NCBI GenBank assembly: GCA_964542535.1
Contig: CAZIUE010000017.1
Location: 12,816 to 76,815, forward strand
Reading direction: 5' to 3'
Source of the DNA: Pseudopelobacter sp964542535
Lineage (GTDB): Bacteria > Desulfobacterota > Desulfuromonadia > Geobacterales > Pseudopelobacteraceae
Length of the DNA stretch: 64,000 nucleotides
The translations under genes were made by a program, and so were the position numbers. Positions 61,246-64,000 of the stretch are shown here, one piece after another (the first letter of the stretch is position 1; every line of letters begins with the position of its first letter). The notes beneath the pieces were generated by a model. That model worked only from the letters and a program-made list of their open reading frames with translations. It made no database searches and had not been told where the DNA came from.

Positions 61246-64000
61246 ATGGAGCTTTTCGCAACCGACCGTGACCGGCTGGCGTTCCTACTCGAAACGGACG
61301 CCGCCCTTGACCTGGACTTCGAAGCGCTCGAGGCCCAGGCCGAGGCGGCTGCCGAGGAGCCGTCGCCGGAACAGCGGCCCAAGTACATCACCAACTACAT
61401 CGGCTCGAAGCAGAAGCTGGTGGATTGGATTTGGAAGCACACCCCGGACGGCGTGGAATCCGTCGTCGACGCGTTTTCCGGCTCGGCTGTCGTGGCCTAC
61501 ATGTACAAGACCAAGGGCCTGCGGGTCCTGGCCAACGACCGGCTGCGCTACTGCCACCACGCGGCCCGGGCGATCATCGAGAACGACAAGGTGCGTCTCT
61601 CCGATGAGGACCTGGAGGCGCTGCTCGCGGACAACGCGAAGGCCGGAACCTTCGTCCGGGACAACTTCAAGGGCATCTTCTTCGCCAAGGGCGTCCACGG
61701 CCTGATCGACACGATCCGGTCGAACATCGACAAACTCTCGGGTTTCAAGAAAGACATCGCTCTCTTCGCCCTGGGCAAGACCTGCATGTCCGGCAAGGGC
61801 GGCTTCGGACATTTCTCGTCGTCGACCCGCTACGGCAAGCGCGAGGACACCCCGGAGGAATTCAAGGAGCGGCTGCGCAAGAACGTGGCCCGCATCAACG
61901 CCCTCGTTTTCGACAACGGCAAGGAGTGCAAGGCGTCCCGCAAGGACATCAACGACTTCCTGCCGGAGGCCAAGGCCGACCTGGCCTATTTCGATCCGCC
62001 CTACGCCACGGAGTTTTCGACCACCAACTACGAAAAATCCTACCACTTCGTGGAAGGGCTGATGACCTATTGGGAGGGGCTGACCCTCGTCGAGGACTCC
62101 AAGACCAAGCACTACGAGACCGACCACAAGACCGTGACCCGCGCCAACGCCGCGGAGTTCTTCGAGTCCTTCCTCGGCAACGCCAAGCATATCGCGCACT
62201 GGCTCATTTCCTACCGGGACCACGCCTATCCGAACGAATCGGAGATGCGGCGGATCATCGCCTCCCTGGGACGGGATTCGTCGATGCGCTCCCACGATCA
62301 CCATTACGCCATCACATCCCGGCACGGCGAGGCGTCCCACGCCAAGGAACGTCTGTTCATCTGCCGCAGGGCCGAGGGCGCGGAGCGGTCCGCCAAGGCG
62401 TCCACACAGGACGAACTGAGCGCCGTGGCCGTCTGGGAGGAAACCGAGAACGAGGTCCGCTACCGCGTCCGTAACCCGGACGAGTTCGAACCCGACAGCT
62501 TCCGCCGCAAGCCCCTGGATGGCGTCGACGGCGTTGCGATCATCATCGGACGCTTGAAAAAGGAGTTCGTGCCCGATGGCGGAAATCCGCGTTCCATGGT
62601 GCTGCAGGCCTACCGGTTCGTCCGCAAGACGGAGAAGAACCCGGACGGCTGGACCATGGAAAAAGCCAAGGAGTGGATCGACAAGCACGAGGCCGGACGG
62701 GCCGTGGATGCCGCCCTGCGAGTGGAGGAGAATCTGATCGCTCTGGCGGACGCTCCGCTGGGCGAATCGCTGGACCTCCTGAGCTGCCAGGCCGGGAAAG
62801 CGGAATCAGTCCGCGTCACCGGTTTCATGGGCAGCAAATACTTGATGCTCGGTTGGATCGAAAGCCATGTCCCCAAGGACGCGGAGAGCATCCTCGATGC
62901 TTTTTCAGGCGGGGCCAACGTCGCCTATCACTTCAAACGCAAAGGTCTGAAAGTCATCGCCAACGATCTCCTGCGGTATCCCCACCATCTGGCGCGGGCC
63001 GTGGTGGAGAACTCCAGCGAGACTCTGAGCGACGAGGACGTGGATCGAATCCTCGCCCCCAATGCGGACGCGGGCACGTTTATCGTCGATCACTTCTACG
63101 GCTACTACTACACCAAGCCGGTGCTCCGTTGGCTCGACCAGGTCTGGGCGAACATCCAGAAGCTTCACGGCTACAAGAAAGATCTGGCGCTGGCCGCGCT
63201 CGGTACCACCGTGAAGGCCAAGAGCGCCTTCGGTCAGTTCTCGCGGTCCAAGATGCACCGCCGGGCCGATCTCGACACGGATGCCAGCCTGGAGCAATCC
63301 CAGCTCTCCAATCCGCCGCTGTCCAAGTTCATCGAGTCGTTCCGACGCTCGGTGGGCCAGCTCAACCGGCTGGTCTTCGACAACGGCAAGGAGTGCAAGG
63401 CGTTCAACCTGGACGCGGCCGAAGCTGTCCGTCGGTTCGGCGCGGACGTTCTGTACCTGGACCCACCCTACGTCACCGAGTTCGGCAGCAACGACTACGA
63501 GGATTCCCTGCATTTCATCGAAGGGCTCATGACCCGCTGGGCGGACAAGGAACTCCAGGACAATCCCCGCCGCAATTACCCGTCCCGGACACGCTACACC
63601 AAGGAATCGATCCGTTCCCTGATGGAAACAATGGCAGCCGACGCCCGCGGCAAGTACGGCACGGTGCTCCTGTCATACCGCGACCGGGCTTACCCGCGGG
63701 AGGAGGAAATCAAGGAAATCTTCGCCCAACACTACGGTCTGGTCCGAGTCCGCGGCATGGAAGTGGACTACAACATCGCCAAGGACATCGGCCGGGAAGG
63801 CAAACACGCCCGGGAGCTGCTCTTCGTCGCCTCCAAATCACGCGGCGCGGCGCGGTCCAAAGCGGATTCGCGGGCACCGGCGGCATGTCACACCTCGTTC
63901 CCCGTGGAGCTGTCGCTTGATACGTTCGCCGGGCTCCAGACCGAGGCGGCGGCATTGGACCAGGCCGCGGGCGATCCTCAGTTCACCTTCATTCTCTGCC
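61246..64000 (+). CDS. Tandem Dam-type adenine methylase fusion with central phage domain, 3' end outside window
   Basis: At least 918 residues, still open at the window edge. Two D12-class N6-adenine methylase domains are present: domain 1 with YIGSKQKLVDWIW (about 51), DAFSGSAVVAYM and DPPYATEF (about 248); domain 2 with GFMGSKYLMLGWI (about 526), DAFSGGANVAYHF and DPPYVTEF (about 736). Both keep the DPPY catalytic motif. Between them, about 404-485 matches a domain seen in phage prohead-protease-type proteins (VRYRVRNPDEF, then WTMEKAKEWIDKHE). ATG 61246 has CGGAGAA six bases upstream. A role in modifying phage DNA against host restriction is likely. Confidence 0.88.
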   Translation, partial: MELFATDRDRLAFLLETDAALDLDFEALEAQAEAAAEEPSPEQRPKYITNYIGSKQKLVDWIWKHTPDGVESVVDAFSGSAVVAYMYKTKGLRVLANDRLRYCHHAARAIIENDKVRLSDEDLEALLADNAKAGTFVRDNFKGIFFAKGVHGLIDTIRSNIDKLSGFKKDIALFALGKTCMSGKGGFGHFSSSTRYGKREDTPEEFKERLRKNVARINALVFDNGKECKASRKDINDFLPEAKADLAYFDPPYATEFSTTNYEKSYHFVEGLMTYWEGLTLVEDSKTKHYETDHKTVTRANAAEFFESFLGNAKHIAHWLISYRDHAYPNESEMRRIIASLGRDSSMRSHDHHYAITSRHGEASHAKERLFICRRAEGAERSAKASTQDELSAVAVWEETENEVRYRVRNPDEFEPDSFRRKPLDGVDGVAIIIGRLKKEFVPDGGNPRSMVLQAYRFVRKTEKNPDGWTMEKAKEWIDKHEAGRAVDAALRVEENLIALADAPLGESLDLLSCQAGKAESVRVTGFMGSKYLMLGWIESHVPKDAESILDAFSGGANVAYHFKRKGLKVIANDLLRYPHHLARAVVENSSETLSDEDVDRILAPNADAGTFIVDHFYGYYYTKPVLRWLDQVWANIQKLHGYKKDLALAALGTTVKAKSAFGQFSRSKMHRRADLDTDASLEQSQLSNPPLSKFIESFRRSVGQLNRLVFDNGKECKAFNLDAAEAVRRFGADVLYLDPPYVTEFGSNDYEDSLHFIEGLMTRWADKELQDNPRRNYPSRTRYTKESIRSLMETMAADARGKYGTVLLSYRDRAYPREEEIKEIFAQHYGLVRVRGMEVDYNIAKDIGREGKHARELLFVASKSRGAARSKADSRAPAACHTSFPVELSLDTFAGLQTEAAALDQAAGDPQFTFILC

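Overview
The window reads as a GC-rich Geobacterales chromosome (Geobacter, Trichlorobacter or Pelobacter propionicus type). This is inferred from the combination of a PhoBR-Pst cluster with enlarged PstA and PstC, a fused LutB/LutA-type lactate oxidase, HDOD and GGDEF/EAL signalling proteins, and a GEMM-I cyclic-dinucleotide riboswitch. No species-level marker is present, so the assignment stays at order level.

Region 1 (1-13.5 kb) is core metabolism and phosphate control. A nitrilase-fold protein cut by the left edge is followed by argH and an LptM-like lipoprotein. On the minus strand come phoB-phoR and pstS-pstC-pstA-pstB-phoU, with Pho-box-like repeats before pstS and phoB. Region 2 (13.5-31.1 kb) holds a YchJ-type SEC-C protein, a decayed DUF155 gene, a YegS-type lipid kinase and a chemoreceptor. 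It also holds a minus-strand operon FIST - DUF4388/roadblock - V4R-like - V4R-like - ParA/MinD - roadblock, whose leader is a GEMM-I riboswitch with its own terminator. Upstream of that lie an HDOD-histidine kinase and a coupled REC-PAS-GGDEF-EAL protein, so a probable maker/breaker of c-di-GMP sits beside a c-di-GMP-sensing leader. A divergent lactate-oxidation operon (LutC-like plus fused LutB/A) and tRNA-Asn(GUU) end the host region.

Region 3 (about 31.5 kb to beyond 64 kb) is a prophage or phage-derived integrative element next to tRNA-Asn. In order it carries an integration module (73-aa protein, DUF2924, large serine recombinase, HTH protein); a LexA/CI-like repressor with a palindromic operator inside its own promoter and two unknown proteins behind it; and a sigma-like factor. 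A recombination and replication module follows (PD-(D/E)XK nuclease, Sak4-like ATPase, DUF669 protein, ERCC4 nuclease, RecD2, primase-helicase), then an iteron-like origin candidate. The packaging and head module comes last: small terminase candidate, antisense tyrosine recombinase pair, 41-aa membrane peptide, large terminase, portal, a 1521-aa Mu-F-like polyvalent protein, and a tandem Dam methylase fusion cut by the right edge.

The most striking signal is a bipartite element, TCCGAC-N13-CTCCGGTAGGTATC, found six times only in the phage region. It is always on the plus strand, always with the same internal spacing, and always 37-207 bp before the start of a gene block. It looks like a phage-specific promoter, and the element's own sigma-like protein is the obvious candidate reader. 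The second most interesting item is the riboswitch-controlled FIST/V4R/ParA/roadblock operon.
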